Positions 41,074-50,131 of a stretch of DNA of 64,000 nt are shown here, in pieces. Source of the stretch: JAJDTT01 sp965116695 (GTDB lineage Bacteria; Acidobacteriota; UBA6911; RPQK01; JAJDTT01); assembly GCA_965116695.1 (NCBI GenBank), contig OZ220706.1:3100001-3164000 (forward strand), given 5' to 3'. The notes beneath the pieces were generated by a model, which was given only the letters and a program-made list of their open reading frames with translations, was not told the origin of the DNA and did not search any database. The first letter of the stretch is position 1. Every line of letters begins with the position of its first letter. The position numbers were made by a program, and so were the translations under genes.

Positions 41074-41583
41074 ATGATCAGACCAATCCTCAAGTTCGGG
41101 GCGGCCGAACTTCAGCGCGAGAGTGAACCGGTCGAGACCTTCGACGGGAAGTTGCGGGATCTGGCCCGGGACATGCTGGAAACCATGTACGCCGCCCCCG
41201 GAATCGGCTTGGCGGCACCGCAGGTAGGGGTCAATCTCCGGCTCCTGGTCGTGGATATCAGTGCCGGGGAAGAGAAAGGGAACCAGATCATTCTGGTCAA
41301 TCCGGAAATCCTCGAACAGGAGGGGGAGCAGAAGGGGGAGGAGGGGTGCCTCAGCATCCCCGGCTTCACCGCCATGGTGGATCGGCCGCAGAGGATTCGA
41401 ATCGCCGGGCGGGACACCCGGGGCAACCGGGTCGAAATGGAGGCCCGCGACCTTCTGGCCCGGGTCCTGTGCCATGAGGTGGACCACCTGGACGGCATTC
41501 TCTATCTGGACCGCATTTCATTCTTCAAGCGAGACCTGATCAAGCGCAAGATCCGCAGGCTGATCCGCACCGGAGACTGGTGA
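41074..41583 (+). CDS. def: Peptide deformylase
   Basis: Deformylase removes the N-formyl group from nascent proteins. The 169-residue product shows all three metal-site motifs: GIGLAAPQVG, EGCLSIPG (metal-binding Cys) and HEVDHLDG (HExxH). Its TGA overlaps the ATG of fmt by one base, so the formylation and deformylation genes are coupled. Confidence 0.97.
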   Translation: MIRPILKFGAAELQRESEPVETFDGKLRDLARDMLETMYAAPGIGLAAPQVGVNLRLLVVDISAGEEKGNQIILVNPEILEQEGEQKGEEGCLSIPGFTAMVDRPQRIRIAGRDTRGNRVEMEARDLLARVLCHEVDHLDGILYLDRISFFKRDLIKRKIRRLIRTGDW

Positions 41584-42542
41584 TGCGGGTCCTGTTTCTG
41601 GGCACGCCCGATTTCGCTCGGCCGTTCCTCGAGGCCTTGGCTCAGAATCAAACCCGCCTCGGTCTGCAGTTGGCCGGGGTCGTCACTCAGCCGGACCGAA
41701 AAAGGGGCCGGGGACGCAAGCTGTCGCCGCCGCCCGTCAAGGTCGCCGCCCTTCAGCTCGAACTGCCGGTCTTCCAGTGCGCCGGAATCCGTGGAAACGC
41801 CGAGGCGCTGGAATTCCTCCGGCAAGCTCGGCCCCACGTCATGGTGGTCGTTGCCTTCGGACAGATTCTGCCGCGCGAGTTCTTCGCCTGGCCCCGCTTC
41901 GGCAGCCTCAATGTCCATACCTCCCTCCTGCCCCGATACCGCGGCGGCGCCCCCGTGGTCCACGCCATCCTGAACGGAGAGAAGGAGACCGGGGTGACCA
42001 TCATGAAGTTGGACGAGGGCATGGATACGGGTGACGTGCTGGCTCAATCCAGGACCCCCATCGGACCCGACGTCACGTCGGGCGAGCTGGAACGGCAACT
42101 CTCACGGCAGGGCGTCGAACTTCTGCTCGCGACCCTGCCCCCCTACCTCTCGGGCGAGCTCCAGGCCCGCCCCCAAGACCACGGGCGAGCGACTCCCGCC
42201 CCTCTCATCCGGAAAGAGGACGCGCGAATCGACTGGTCCCGGCCGGCCGGCCGGATCCATGACCAGATCCGCGCCTTCAACCCCCGGCCCGGCGCCTTCA
42301 CCTGTTTTCGCGGCGAGCGCCTGAAGATCTGGCGAAGCCGCAATCCAGGCGCCTCCGCCTTTCCGGTCCCCGGCGGCCGGATCCGCACCACCGAAAAGGG
42401 CTCCATTCTGGTGGGATGCGGCGATGGCGGCTCGCTGGAACTCGTGGAACTCCAGTTGGCCAACCGCGGACGCCTGCGGGCCCGGGACTTCACCAACGGG
42501 ATGAAACTGAGTTCGGGAGAACGCCTGGGAGTTCGCGGGTGA
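41583..42542 (+). CDS. fmt: Methionyl-tRNA formyltransferase
   Basis: This enzyme formylates initiator Met-tRNA using 10-formyl-tetrahydrofolate. The 319-residue protein has the N-terminal LFLGTPDFA, the folate/active-site region NVHTSLLPRYRGGAPVVHAI and the D in MKLDEGMDTGDVL, followed by the C-terminal tRNA-binding domain. Start ATG 41583 overlaps the def stop; a GTG one codon upstream is also possible. Its stop overlaps the GTG of rsmB. Confidence 0.96.
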   Translation: MRVLFLGTPDFARPFLEALAQNQTRLGLQLAGVVTQPDRKRGRGRKLSPPPVKVAALQLELPVFQCAGIRGNAEALEFLRQARPHVMVVVAFGQILPREFFAWPRFGSLNVHTSLLPRYRGGAPVVHAILNGEKETGVTIMKLDEGMDTGDVLAQSRTPIGPDVTSGELERQLSRQGVELLLATLPPYLSGELQARPQDHGRATPAPLIRKEDARIDWSRPAGRIHDQIRAFNPRPGAFTCFRGERLKIWRSRNPGASAFPVPGGRIRTTEKGSILVGCGDGGSLELVELQLANRGRLRARDFTNGMKLSSGERLGVRG

Positions 42543-43816
42543 AGCGCACGGCCAGGTCCGTGGCCGTGCGGGTGCTCCTGGGCAGTGGCGGCGGCCGCCG
42601 GGTCTCCCTGGAAACCCATTTCGAATCCTCAGATTTCGGAGTTCTGCCGGACCGCGATCGGCGGCTGGCGACGGAACTGGTCTACGGCGTCCTGCGAAAC
42701 CGGTCCCTCCTGGACCATCAACTGGATGCGATGCTGGAGCGCTCCCGCGCCGGCCTGGATCCGGAAGTGCTCCAGATCCTGCGTGTGGGACTGTTTCAAC
42801 TCGATTATCTGAGGATTCCGGAGCGGGCCGCGGTCCACGAGTCGGTCGGGCTGTGCAGGGAATTCCGCAAGGCCTCCGCCGCACCTCTGGTGAACGCCGT
42901 CCTCCGCCGGTTTCTTCGCAACCGGCCCGCCGCTCCGAATTCCGGCGACGCCCGGAGCCTGTCCGTCCGCTACAGTCACCCCGAATGGCTGGTGCGCCGG
43001 TACCTTGCAAGATACGGATCGGAGGGGACGCAGTCGATTCTGGAGCGGAACAACCGCCCGCCGCCGCTGCATCTCGGGGTCAATCCATTCCGGACGTCGC
43101 GGGAGAAATTCTGCCGGCGGCTGGACCGGGAAGGCGTCCCCTTTCAAACTCATCCCCGCCTTCCCCATTGCGTCAGAGTGAACACCCGGTCATTGGTTCA
43201 CCATCCCCTCTACCGCCGGGGTCACTGCTTCCTGATGAGTCCGGCCAGCCAGGAGGTCGCTCAACTCGGCGACCTCGGCCGGTGCCGGGTACTCGGTGAT
43301 TTCTGCGCGGCTCCCGGGGGGAAATCGTTCATCCTTCAAGCCCGCAAACGATCCGGCGCCCGCCTGATCTCCTGCGACCTCAGCTTGTCCCGTCTCCGTC
43401 AGATGAAGGACAGAGCCGACCTCTACCGGGTCCCGAAGCTCCGGGCCGTACAGGCCGATCTGATCCATCCCCCGTTCCGGCGCCTCTTCGACTTCATCCT
43501 GCTGGACGTCCCCTGCACCGGGACCGCCACGTTGAGGGCCAACCCGGACATTCGGTGGCGGCTGGCCGAGGAGGACATCCGGCGATTGTCCCGGATTCAG
43601 CGCGCCCTCTTGCGGAGCAGTTTTCGAATATTGCGTCCCGGAGGACAGTTGGTCTACGCCACCTGTTCCACCGAGCCGGAGGAGAACCTTGGGGTGGTCG
43701 AGACTCTGCTCAACTCGGAACCGGAGGCCAGATTGGTGCGGCAGCCGGAGGGGGGCTTCCTGAAACGCGAGGCCTTCTTCGCCGCGTGCCTGGTCCGGAC
43801 AGGAGGGGACTGTTAG
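42539..43816 (+). CDS. rsmB: 16S rRNA (cytosine-967-C5)-methyltransferase RsmB
   Basis: RsmB methylates C967 of 16S rRNA. The 425-residue product has an N-terminal NusB-like helical domain (ATELVYGVLRNRSLLDHQLD ... VNAVLRRFLRN) and a Rossmann methyltransferase domain with FCAAPGGKS (SAM site), DVPCTGTATLRANPDIRWR (motif IV cysteine) and YATCSTEPEENLGVV (catalytic cysteine). GTG 42539 overlaps the fmt stop in a GTGA. The order def-fmt-rsmB is widely conserved. Confidence 0.94.
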   Translation: MKRTARSVAVRVLLGSGGGRRVSLETHFESSDFGVLPDRDRRLATELVYGVLRNRSLLDHQLDAMLERSRAGLDPEVLQILRVGLFQLDYLRIPERAAVHESVGLCREFRKASAAPLVNAVLRRFLRNRPAAPNSGDARSLSVRYSHPEWLVRRYLARYGSEGTQSILERNNRPPPLHLGVNPFRTSREKFCRRLDREGVPFQTHPRLPHCVRVNTRSLVHHPLYRRGHCFLMSPASQEVAQLGDLGRCRVLGDFCAAPGGKSFILQARKRSGARLISCDLSLSRLRQMKDRADLYRVPKLRAVQADLIHPPFRRLFDFILLDVPCTGTATLRANPDIRWRLAEEDIRRLSRIQRALLRSSFRILRPGGQLVYATCSTEPEENLGVVETLLNSEPEARLVRQPEGGFLKREAFFAACLVRTGGDC

Positions 43817-43902
43817 TCTCCCCGAGGCCTGCCGGAATCGGGGGTTGAAGATTGCCGCTCGCGTTTACATCCTCAATCGCTCACACGCTTGTTACTCTGG
43901 AG

Positions 43903-43983
43903 TTCGGCGACTAGAAAGTCGCCGCTCCGTTCGGCGACAAGAAAGTCGCCGCTCCATTCGGCGACGGGAAAGTCGCCGCTTCG
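43903..43983. repeat. Three tandem 27-bp palindromic units
   Basis: Units at 43903-43929, 43930-43956 and 43957-43983 each read TTCGGCGAC-N3-AAAGTCGCCGCTC with small changes. Each contains CGGCGAC / GTCGCCG arms around a 6-nt loop, so each is a hairpin. They fill most of the 229-bp gap between rsmB and the PASTA gene. A related array lies at 56191-56267. They behave like REP-type intergenic palindromes rather than a CRISPR (no spacers). Confidence 0.75.
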
Positions 43984-44045
43984 GGCGGTTGGAGTCGCCC
44001 CTGGCGGTATGGTAGCGTGTTTGGTCCACAGGGTAGAATCCGGGA

Positions 44046-44801
44046 ATGGCTTCCAGGAGACGCAAGAAGGCCTCGGGAAAACGGCGAAATCCGTTCGTAA
44101 CCGTGGTCAAACTGGGCCTGCTGGCCGGCGTCCTGATGGTCGTCTTTCTCTTCAGCCTGATCATCAGCATGCGAGTGGCGACGCGGGCCACGGAAGTCGT
44201 GGTCCCGTCCGTCGTCGAAATCAACATGGAGCAGGCGAGAAAGAGGTTGCAATCGGTCGGCTTGGGGTTGACCGTTGCGGGAGAAGTTTACGACTCGTCG
44301 GTGCCCAGCGGCGCCGTCGTCTCTCAGCTCCCCACCCCCGGCGTCCGCCTCAAGGCCAACGGCCGGGTACGGGTGATGGTGAGCCTGGGAGTTCAGCACA
44401 AACCGGTCCCCGATCTCATCGGGTCCACGCAGCGGGTCGCCCGCCTGATGACACAGCAGTCCGGCTATGAGATCGGTCACACCAGCGAGATCTTCCTCGC
44501 CGACGTGGGATCGGACCAGATCATCCGTCAAGTCCCCAATCCCGGGTCCACGGAAGTCCTCACGGCCCGGGTCGACGTGCTGGTGGGCAAGAAGCGGGTC
44601 CAGAGCTACATCATGCCTGATTTCAGGGACTTGCATCTGAACCGGGTGCGTTACCTCATTCGAAGGAACGGCTTCGAGTCGCCCAAGGTCAATTACACGA
44701 GAGGGGCCCGGAGCACCCGGGGCAAGGTGGTCCGCCAATACCCCGACCCGGGAAACATGCTGCAGGAAAACGATACGATCATTCTGGAGGTCGCGAGCTG
44801 A
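44046..44801 (+). CDS. Membrane-anchored PASTA-domain protein without kinase domain
   Basis: The 251-residue product has a basic cytoplasmic start (ASRRRKKASGKRRN), one membrane helix (LGLLAGVLMVVFLFSLIISM) and three PASTA repeats outside the membrane (from about 55, 120 and 190; e.g. VPSVVEINMEQARKRLQSVG and MPDFRDLHLNRVRYLIRRNG). PASTA domains bind peptidoglycan or beta-lactam-like ligands in Ser/Thr kinases and penicillin-binding proteins. Neither a kinase nor a transpeptidase domain is present. It follows rsmB and precedes rpe, whose ATG overlaps its TGA. In B. subtilis the def-fmt-rsmB to rpe interval carries the PASTA kinase PrkC, so this may be a reduced counterpart. Confidence 0.85.
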   Translation: MASRRRKKASGKRRNPFVTVVKLGLLAGVLMVVFLFSLIISMRVATRATEVVVPSVVEINMEQARKRLQSVGLGLTVAGEVYDSSVPSGAVVSQLPTPGVRLKANGRVRVMVSLGVQHKPVPDLIGSTQRVARLMTQQSGYEIGHTSEIFLADVGSDQIIRQVPNPGSTEVLTARVDVLVGKKRVQSYIMPDFRDLHLNRVRYLIRRNGFESPKVNYTRGARSTRGKVVRQYPDPGNMLQENDTIILEVAS

Positions 44802-45460
44802 TGCCTTGGATCGCCCCGTCTCTACTCTCGGCCGACTTTCTCGACCTGGGAGGTTCCGTCAGGGAAATGGAGCAGGCCGGATGCCGAATCCTGCATCTGG
44901 ACGTCATGGATGGACATTTCGTTCCCAACCTGAGCTTCGGCCTGCCGGTGATCGAGGCGGTCCGCAAAAAGACCGGCCTGATCCTGGACGTCCACCTCAT
45001 GATCTCGAACCCGGAAGACATGGCCGATGCATTCATCGACGCGGGAGCCGACTATTTGAGCGTGCAATATGAAACAGTTCTGCATCTGGACCGTCTAATG
45101 GACAGGATCCGGGAAAAGGGGGCGAAGCCGGGCGTGGCCCTGAATCCTCACACTCCGGTCGGCGTCCTGGAGGAGATCCTCCCCAAGTGCCACCACGTCA
45201 TGATCATGTCGGTGAATCCGGGATTCTCGGGGCAGAGCTTCATTGCCACGAGCTACGACAAGATGAGAAAATTGAGGGAGATGGCGGCCCGGGACAATCT
45301 CCGGGTCAAGATCGAGATCGACGGCGGCATCAAACCCGCCAATACGCAGGATGCGGTTCGGGCCGGGGCCGAGATCCTGGTGGCCGGTTCGGCCATCTTC
45401 GGAACGCCCTCTCCGGGTGAGACGTTTCGGCGAATGCAGACTCTCGCCGAGCAGGCGTGA
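44801..45460 (+). CDS. rpe: Ribulose-phosphate 3-epimerase
   Basis: Rpe interconverts ribulose-5-phosphate and xylulose-5-phosphate in the pentose phosphate pathway. The 219-residue TIM barrel has IAPSLLSADF, LHLDVMDGHFVPNLSFGL (metal His and Asp), DVHLMI, MSVNPGFSGQSF and IEIDGGIKP with the second catalytic Asp. Length is normal. The start overlaps the PASTA gene stop by one base. Confidence 0.97.
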   Translation: MPWIAPSLLSADFLDLGGSVREMEQAGCRILHLDVMDGHFVPNLSFGLPVIEAVRKKTGLILDVHLMISNPEDMADAFIDAGADYLSVQYETVLHLDRLMDRIREKGAKPGVALNPHTPVGVLEEILPKCHHVMIMSVNPGFSGQSFIATSYDKMRKLREMAARDNLRVKIEIDGGIKPANTQDAVRAGAEILVAGSAIFGTPSPGETFRRMQTLAEQA

Positions 45461-45486
45461 CCGCAACCTGAATGGGGACAGTGAAA

Positions 45487-46461
45487 ATGAGAACCGTTAT
45501 CAGGCTGACCTTGCTGGCGAGTGCCTTGATCGTTCTGGCTTCCTGCGGCGGCCGCAAGGGCGCGGACCTGCAGGAGGGGGCGGTGGCGCCCGACAAGACC
45601 CTTTTCGAGAACGGGATGAAGTTCCTGGGCAAGAAGCACTTCATCAAGTCGCGCCTTTCCTTCCAGACGCTCATCAGCACCTATCCCGAGAGCGAGTACA
45701 CGCCGACCTCGTTCCTCTCCATCGCCGATTCGTATTACGAGGAAGGGGGCAAGGAGAACCTGCTCCAGGCGGAAGCCCAGTACAAGGACTTCATCATTTT
45801 CTACCCCACCCACGAGAGCGCCGACAACGCCCAGATGAGGATCGCCGCCATCAACTACCGGCTCATGAAACCTCATGACCGTGACCCCACCTATACCCGC
45901 AAGGCGGAGATCGAGCTGAAGAAGTTCCTGGATGAATTCCCGGACAGCGAGTTGGCGCCGACGGCGGAAGAGTTTCTCAGGCAGGTGCGCGAGGAGTTGG
46001 CCAAGGGTGTCCACACGGTCGGCGACTTCTATTTCGACCGGAAAAGGTATTCCGCCGCGGCCAACCGATTCGAGGAGGTGGTGGAGGAATACAACGAGTT
46101 CAGCCGGCTCGACGAGAGCCTGTTTCACTTGGCGGTGTCCCTGGAAAACCTGGGACGGGTCGAGGAAGCGACGGTCTACTACTCCCGCGTGGCGGGAGAG
46201 TACGAGTTCAGCCCCTACTTCGACAACGCCCGGGAGAAGCTGATCCTCCTGGAAAGGCCGGTTCCTCAACTGGACAGGGCCAAGGCCGCACGGAACCTGG
46301 CGCGCATGAAGCAATACGAGAAGGAAGGATTCTCCATCCTCTCTCCCGTCCGCGGCGTCCTGGGGATCTTCACTGGGCGCGAGGACCCCTACGAAGTGGC
46401 GCGCCGCCGCGCCGAGCAACGCCAGATGGAGGAGTCCGGGGGCGACGAATCGCTCCGTTGA
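45487..46461 (+). CDS. bamD: Outer-membrane assembly lipoprotein BamD
   Basis: BamD is a TPR lipoprotein of the BAM complex that inserts beta-barrel proteins into the outer membrane. The 324-residue product has a lipoprotein signal ending LIVLASC with the cysteine at about residue 20, then BamD-type TPR units such as ENGMKFLGKKHFIKSRLSFQ, YPESEYTPTSFLSIADSYYE and DFYFDRKRYSAAANRF. The C-terminal extension is longer than in E. coli (245 residues). ATG 45487 has GGGGA 9 nt upstream and is preferred over the ATG at 45472. Other TPR lipoproteins are less likely. Confidence 0.85.
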   Translation: MRTVIRLTLLASALIVLASCGGRKGADLQEGAVAPDKTLFENGMKFLGKKHFIKSRLSFQTLISTYPESEYTPTSFLSIADSYYEEGGKENLLQAEAQYKDFIIFYPTHESADNAQMRIAAINYRLMKPHDRDPTYTRKAEIELKKFLDEFPDSELAPTAEEFLRQVREELAKGVHTVGDFYFDRKRYSAAANRFEEVVEEYNEFSRLDESLFHLAVSLENLGRVEEATVYYSRVAGEYEFSPYFDNAREKLILLERPVPQLDRAKAARNLARMKQYEKEGFSILSPVRGVLGIFTGREDPYEVARRRAEQRQMEESGGDESLR

Positions 46462-46554
46462 CCGGGTCCCGATCCGGCTCCGGACATCCGCATTCCAGCA
46501 GTCCACCCGGGATTGAATTCCCGCTCCCGCCGCGGAGGGGCCCCTCTGCGAGTC

Positions 46555-46563
46555 TGCTATAAT
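46555..46563 (+). promoter_or_regulatory. Extended -10 promoter of valS
   Basis: TGCTATAAT is a perfect extended -10 box. Transcription would start near 46570, about 40 nt before the TTG at 46612. No good -35 is seen. This excludes the ATG at 46513 as the valS start. Confidence 0.6.
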
Positions 46564-46611
46564 CCCTGCTTCTCCAAAACCCGATCCATCGACACAACCG
46601 GGGCATTCGGA

Positions 46612-49257
46612 TTGATCAACCTGCCCAAGACCTACGAACCGAAGCGAGTCGAACGGAAGTGGTACGCCCGCTGGGAAGAAAGGGGCTACTTCAAGGGACG
46701 CACCGATTCGGGAAAGCCGGCCTACAGCATCGTGATCCCTCCCCCCAACGTCACCGGCTCCCTGCACATGGGGCACGCCCTCAACTGCACTCTCCAGGAC
46801 ATTTTGACCCGATGGAAGCGAATGAAGGGCTTCAACACTCTTTGGCTGCCGGGCACGGACCATGCGGGAATCGCTACCCAGAACGTGGTGGAACGGCAGT
46901 TGGCGGAGGAAGGAAAGACCCGCTCGGACCTGGGCCGGACCGCGTTCGAGAAGCGGGTCTGGGAGTGGAAGCAGATCGCCGAAGACAACATTCTCTCCCA
47001 GATCCGCAAGCTGGGGTGCTCCTGCGACTGGAGCCGCCAGCGGTTCACCCTGGACGAGGGCCTGTCGCGGGCGGTAAGAGAGGTCTTCGTTCGCCTCTAC
47101 GAGGAGGGCCTCATCTACAAGGGGGAATACCTGGTCAACTGGTGTCCCCGGTGCCGGACCGCCATCTCGGACCTGGAGGTGGAATTCGCTCCCACCCGGG
47201 GCCGCCTGTGGCATATCCGTTATCCGGTCAAGTCTTCTGACAAGTTCCTGGTGGTGGCCACCACTCGCCCCGAGACCATGTTGGGAGACACCGCCGTCGC
47301 GGTACATCCCGACGACGGACGCTACCGCCGCCTTCGGGGCAAGACCGTCATTCTGCCCTTGATGGACCGGGAAATCCCCATCATCGAGGACACCTTCGTG
47401 GACCGCGAATTCGGAACCGGAGCCGTGAAGGTCACCCCGGGGCATGACCCCAACGATTTCGAAGCGGGCCGGCGCCACCAACTGCCCATCGTCAAGGTGA
47501 TCGACGAGGACGGCCGGATGACCGCCGACGCGGGAGCGTTCGCCGGCCTGGACCGCTACCAGGCCCGGCGGCGGGTTGCCGCCGAGTTGGAACGCCTGGG
47601 CTTGCTGGAGCAGGTCGAGAATCACGATCACAACGTGGGACGGTGCCAGAGATGCTCGACGGTGGTGGAGCCTCTGGTTTCGACCCAGTGGTTTGTCAGG
47701 GTGAAGGCGCTGGCCCGGACCGCTCTCCAGGCGGTGGAAGAAGGTTCGACCGTTTTCGTCCCCGGCAACTACGCGAAAATCTATTCCGATTGGATGACCA
47801 ACATCCACGACTGGTGCATCAGCCGGCAGCTTTGGTGGGGACACCGCATCCCCGCCTGGACCTGCGAGGACTGCGGCCACTCGACCGTGGCCCGAACCGA
47901 GCCTGAGGCCTGCACCCGCTGCGGCAGCGCCCGGCCGGTCCAGGAATCGGACGTCCTGGACACCTGGTTCAGTTCCGGTCTCTGGCCCTTTTCGACTCTG
48001 GGATGGCCGGACCGGACGCGGGACCTGGAGACCTTCTACCCCACCAGCACTCTGGTCACGGGATTCGACATCATCTTCTTCTGGGTCGCCCGCATGATGA
48101 TGCTGGGCCTCCGCTTCCGCGATGACGTGCCGTTCAGGAGCGTGTTCATCACCGGACTGGTCCGCGACCGGCATGGACAGAAGATGTCCAAGTCCAAAGG
48201 CAACATCATCGACCCTCTGGAGGTCATCGAAGAGTACGGATGCGACGCCGTCCGCTTCACCTTGGCGGTTTCAGCCGCACCCGGAGCCGACATCCCCTTC
48301 TCCATCCGCCGCATGGCCGGCTACCGGGCCTTCTGCAACAAGATCTGGAACGGCGCCCGCTACCTGCTGTTGAACCTGGATCAGGGACTGAACGCCGGCG
48401 AGGAGGAGATCGGCAGGCTCTGGGAGCGGGGCTCCTTGAGGCTGGAGGACCGGTGGATACTGGGCCGGCTCCAGCAGATCAACCAGGACACGGAAAGGAA
48501 CCTGGAGCGATTCTTCATTCACAGCGCCAGCAACGATCTCTACCACTTCTTCTGGCATGAGTTCTGCGACTGGTACGTCGAGTTGATCAAAGGGCGAATC
48601 AGCGGCGGCGACACCGTTGCCGCGAAAGTCGCCGCCCATGTTCTGGAACGCTCCCTCCGCCTGCTTCATCCCTTCGTGCCCTTCCTGACGGAGGAGTTGT
48701 GGCAGCGGCTTCCGCATTCGGGCGAAACCATCATGCTGGCCCCGTTTCCCGAGCCCCGGCCGGAATGGATCGACCAGGATGACATCGACCGCCTGACCCA
48801 ACTCCAGGAGTTGATCACGGCGCTGCGTACGGCCCGCGCCGAGAACAACATCGACCCCAGGAGGCGCCTTCCCGCCGAGTTCACCTGTTCGTTTCCGGTC
48901 CGCGGTTTCCTGGAGTCGCAGAGCCACCACCTGAAGAATCTGGCCCGATTGAGCAGGATCGAGTTCCAGGACGGGCTGAGCAGGAAAGGACTGCGCATCA
49001 CCGGCGTGGCCGACACCACCCAGTTCGCCCTGCGGCTGGACGAGGCCATCGATCTGGCCGCGGAGAAAGACCGGCTGCAACGTCAGATCGGACGCCTCGA
49101 GGAAGACCGGAGCCGGCTCGACCGCAAACTGGACAACGAAAACTTCGTTCGAAAGGCTCCGGCCCACATCGTGGACGGCGCGCGACGGCGCCGCCAGGAG
49201 GTCGGGACAAAGCTGAGACGGCTTCAGGAGATGCTCCATGGACTTCCTGAGCCTTGA
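46612..49257 (+). CDS. valS: Valyl-tRNA synthetase
   Basis: ValRS charges tRNA-Val and edits Thr-tRNA-Val. The 881-residue class I synthetase has the HIGH-like motif PPPNVTGSLHMGHAL near residue 43, the CP1 editing domain (TTRPETMLGDTAVAVHP), DTWFSSGLWPFSTLGWP, KMSKSKGNIIDP near residue 523, an anticodon-binding domain and a C-terminal coiled coil (from EKDRLQRQIGRLEEDRSRLD). Cysteine pairs CEDC and CTRC (plus CQRC) suggest zinc ribbons. TTG 46612 gives the standard length and lies downstream of the promoter. The 3' end overlaps nadC by 20 nt. Confidence 0.96.
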   Translation: MINLPKTYEPKRVERKWYARWEERGYFKGRTDSGKPAYSIVIPPPNVTGSLHMGHALNCTLQDILTRWKRMKGFNTLWLPGTDHAGIATQNVVERQLAEEGKTRSDLGRTAFEKRVWEWKQIAEDNILSQIRKLGCSCDWSRQRFTLDEGLSRAVREVFVRLYEEGLIYKGEYLVNWCPRCRTAISDLEVEFAPTRGRLWHIRYPVKSSDKFLVVATTRPETMLGDTAVAVHPDDGRYRRLRGKTVILPLMDREIPIIEDTFVDREFGTGAVKVTPGHDPNDFEAGRRHQLPIVKVIDEDGRMTADAGAFAGLDRYQARRRVAAELERLGLLEQVENHDHNVGRCQRCSTVVEPLVSTQWFVRVKALARTALQAVEEGSTVFVPGNYAKIYSDWMTNIHDWCISRQLWWGHRIPAWTCEDCGHSTVARTEPEACTRCGSARPVQESDVLDTWFSSGLWPFSTLGWPDRTRDLETFYPTSTLVTGFDIIFFWVARMMMLGLRFRDDVPFRSVFITGLVRDRHGQKMSKSKGNIIDPLEVIEEYGCDAVRFTLAVSAAPGADIPFSIRRMAGYRAFCNKIWNGARYLLLNLDQGLNAGEEEIGRLWERGSLRLEDRWILGRLQQINQDTERNLERFFIHSASNDLYHFFWHEFCDWYVELIKGRISGGDTVAAKVAAHVLERSLRLLHPFVPFLTEELWQRLPHSGETIMLAPFPEPRPEWIDQDDIDRLTQLQELITALRTARAENNIDPRRRLPAEFTCSFPVRGFLESQSHHLKNLARLSRIEFQDGLSRKGLRITGVADTTQFALRLDEAIDLAAEKDRLQRQIGRLEEDRSRLDRKLDNENFVRKAPAHIVDGARRRRQEVGTKLRRLQEMLHGLPEP

Positions 49258-50080
49258 TCCCCTGCTTCGCCAAGCCCTCCAAGAGGATCTGGGACGCGGA
49301 GACATTACGACCGAGGCCATACTGCAGTCCAATCCCCATGCCGATGGGGTCCGGACGGCTCAGGTCCTGGCTCGCCAGCGGATGATCCTGGCGGGATGGC
49401 CGGTCTTCATCCGGGTTTTTCAACTCCTGGGACCGGTCAGCGGCCAGGTTCGGTACGGCGAAGGGGAATGGGTCGAACCGGGCTGCCTGGGAACCCTGGA
49501 GGGGTCCGTTTCCTTCCTCCTGAAGGCCGAGAGAGTCGCCTTGAATTTCCTTCAGCGGCTCTGCGGGATCGCCACCCGGACCCGCGGCTGCGTGGACCGG
49601 GCCGGTTCCGGCCATGTCCGCGTCCTGGACACCCGGAAGACAACGCCGCTCTGGCGCACCCTGGAGAAATACGCGGTCAGAATGGGGGGCGGACAGAACC
49701 ACCGGATGGGGTTGGATGACGGCGTGCTCATCAAGGAGAACCACATCGCCGCCGCCGGGGGCGTCCGAGCGGCCGTCGAGGCGTGCCGGGAGCGCTCCGG
49801 CCATCTGCAGCAGATCCGGGTGGAGGTCACCGACCAGGATGAACTGGCCGCGGCTCTGGACGCGGGAGCGGACGTCGTCCTGCTGGACAACATGACGGTG
49901 GAGCAGGTCCGGCGCTCCGTCGCCGCCTGCGTCGGCCGCTGTCTGGTGGAGGCGTCAGGGGGCATTACCGGCCGGAACGTTCAAGCTTACGCCGAGACCG
50001 GCGTCGACTTTATTTCCATGGGTTCCCTGACCCACTCCGCCGCCTCCAGCGACATCAGCCTGATGCTGGACCCGGACTGA
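49238..50080 (+). CDS. nadC: Nicotinate-nucleotide pyrophosphorylase (QPRTase)
   Basis: NadC converts quinolinate and PRPP to nicotinate mononucleotide in NAD synthesis. The 280-residue protein has the N-terminal ALQEDLGRGDITTEAIL, the substrate motif DTRKTTPLWRTLEKYAVRMG, GGGQNHRMGLDDGVLIKENH and C-terminal DVVLLDNMTVEQVR and EASGGITGRNVQAYA. Length is standard. Its start lies within the valS 3' end. Confidence 0.97.
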   Translation: MDFLSLDPLLRQALQEDLGRGDITTEAILQSNPHADGVRTAQVLARQRMILAGWPVFIRVFQLLGPVSGQVRYGEGEWVEPGCLGTLEGSVSFLLKAERVALNFLQRLCGIATRTRGCVDRAGSGHVRVLDTRKTTPLWRTLEKYAVRMGGGQNHRMGLDDGVLIKENHIAAAGGVRAAVEACRERSGHLQQIRVEVTDQDELAAALDAGADVVLLDNMTVEQVRRSVAACVGRCLVEASGGITGRNVQAYAETGVDFISMGSLTHSAASSDISLMLDPD

Positions 50081-50131
50081 CAGCGCGTGGCAATAGTCAT
50101 CACGAACCGTTAACCGACTCCGAGTTCGAAG

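Noticed and set aside
43903..43983. Three 27-bp repeats as a mini CRISPR
   Set aside because: Units are directly adjacent with no spacers, each is itself a hairpin, and no cas genes are in the window.
45253..48174. A 973-codon minus frame across bamD and valS
   Set aside because: Antisense shadow of two well-supported genes; no domain is recognisable.
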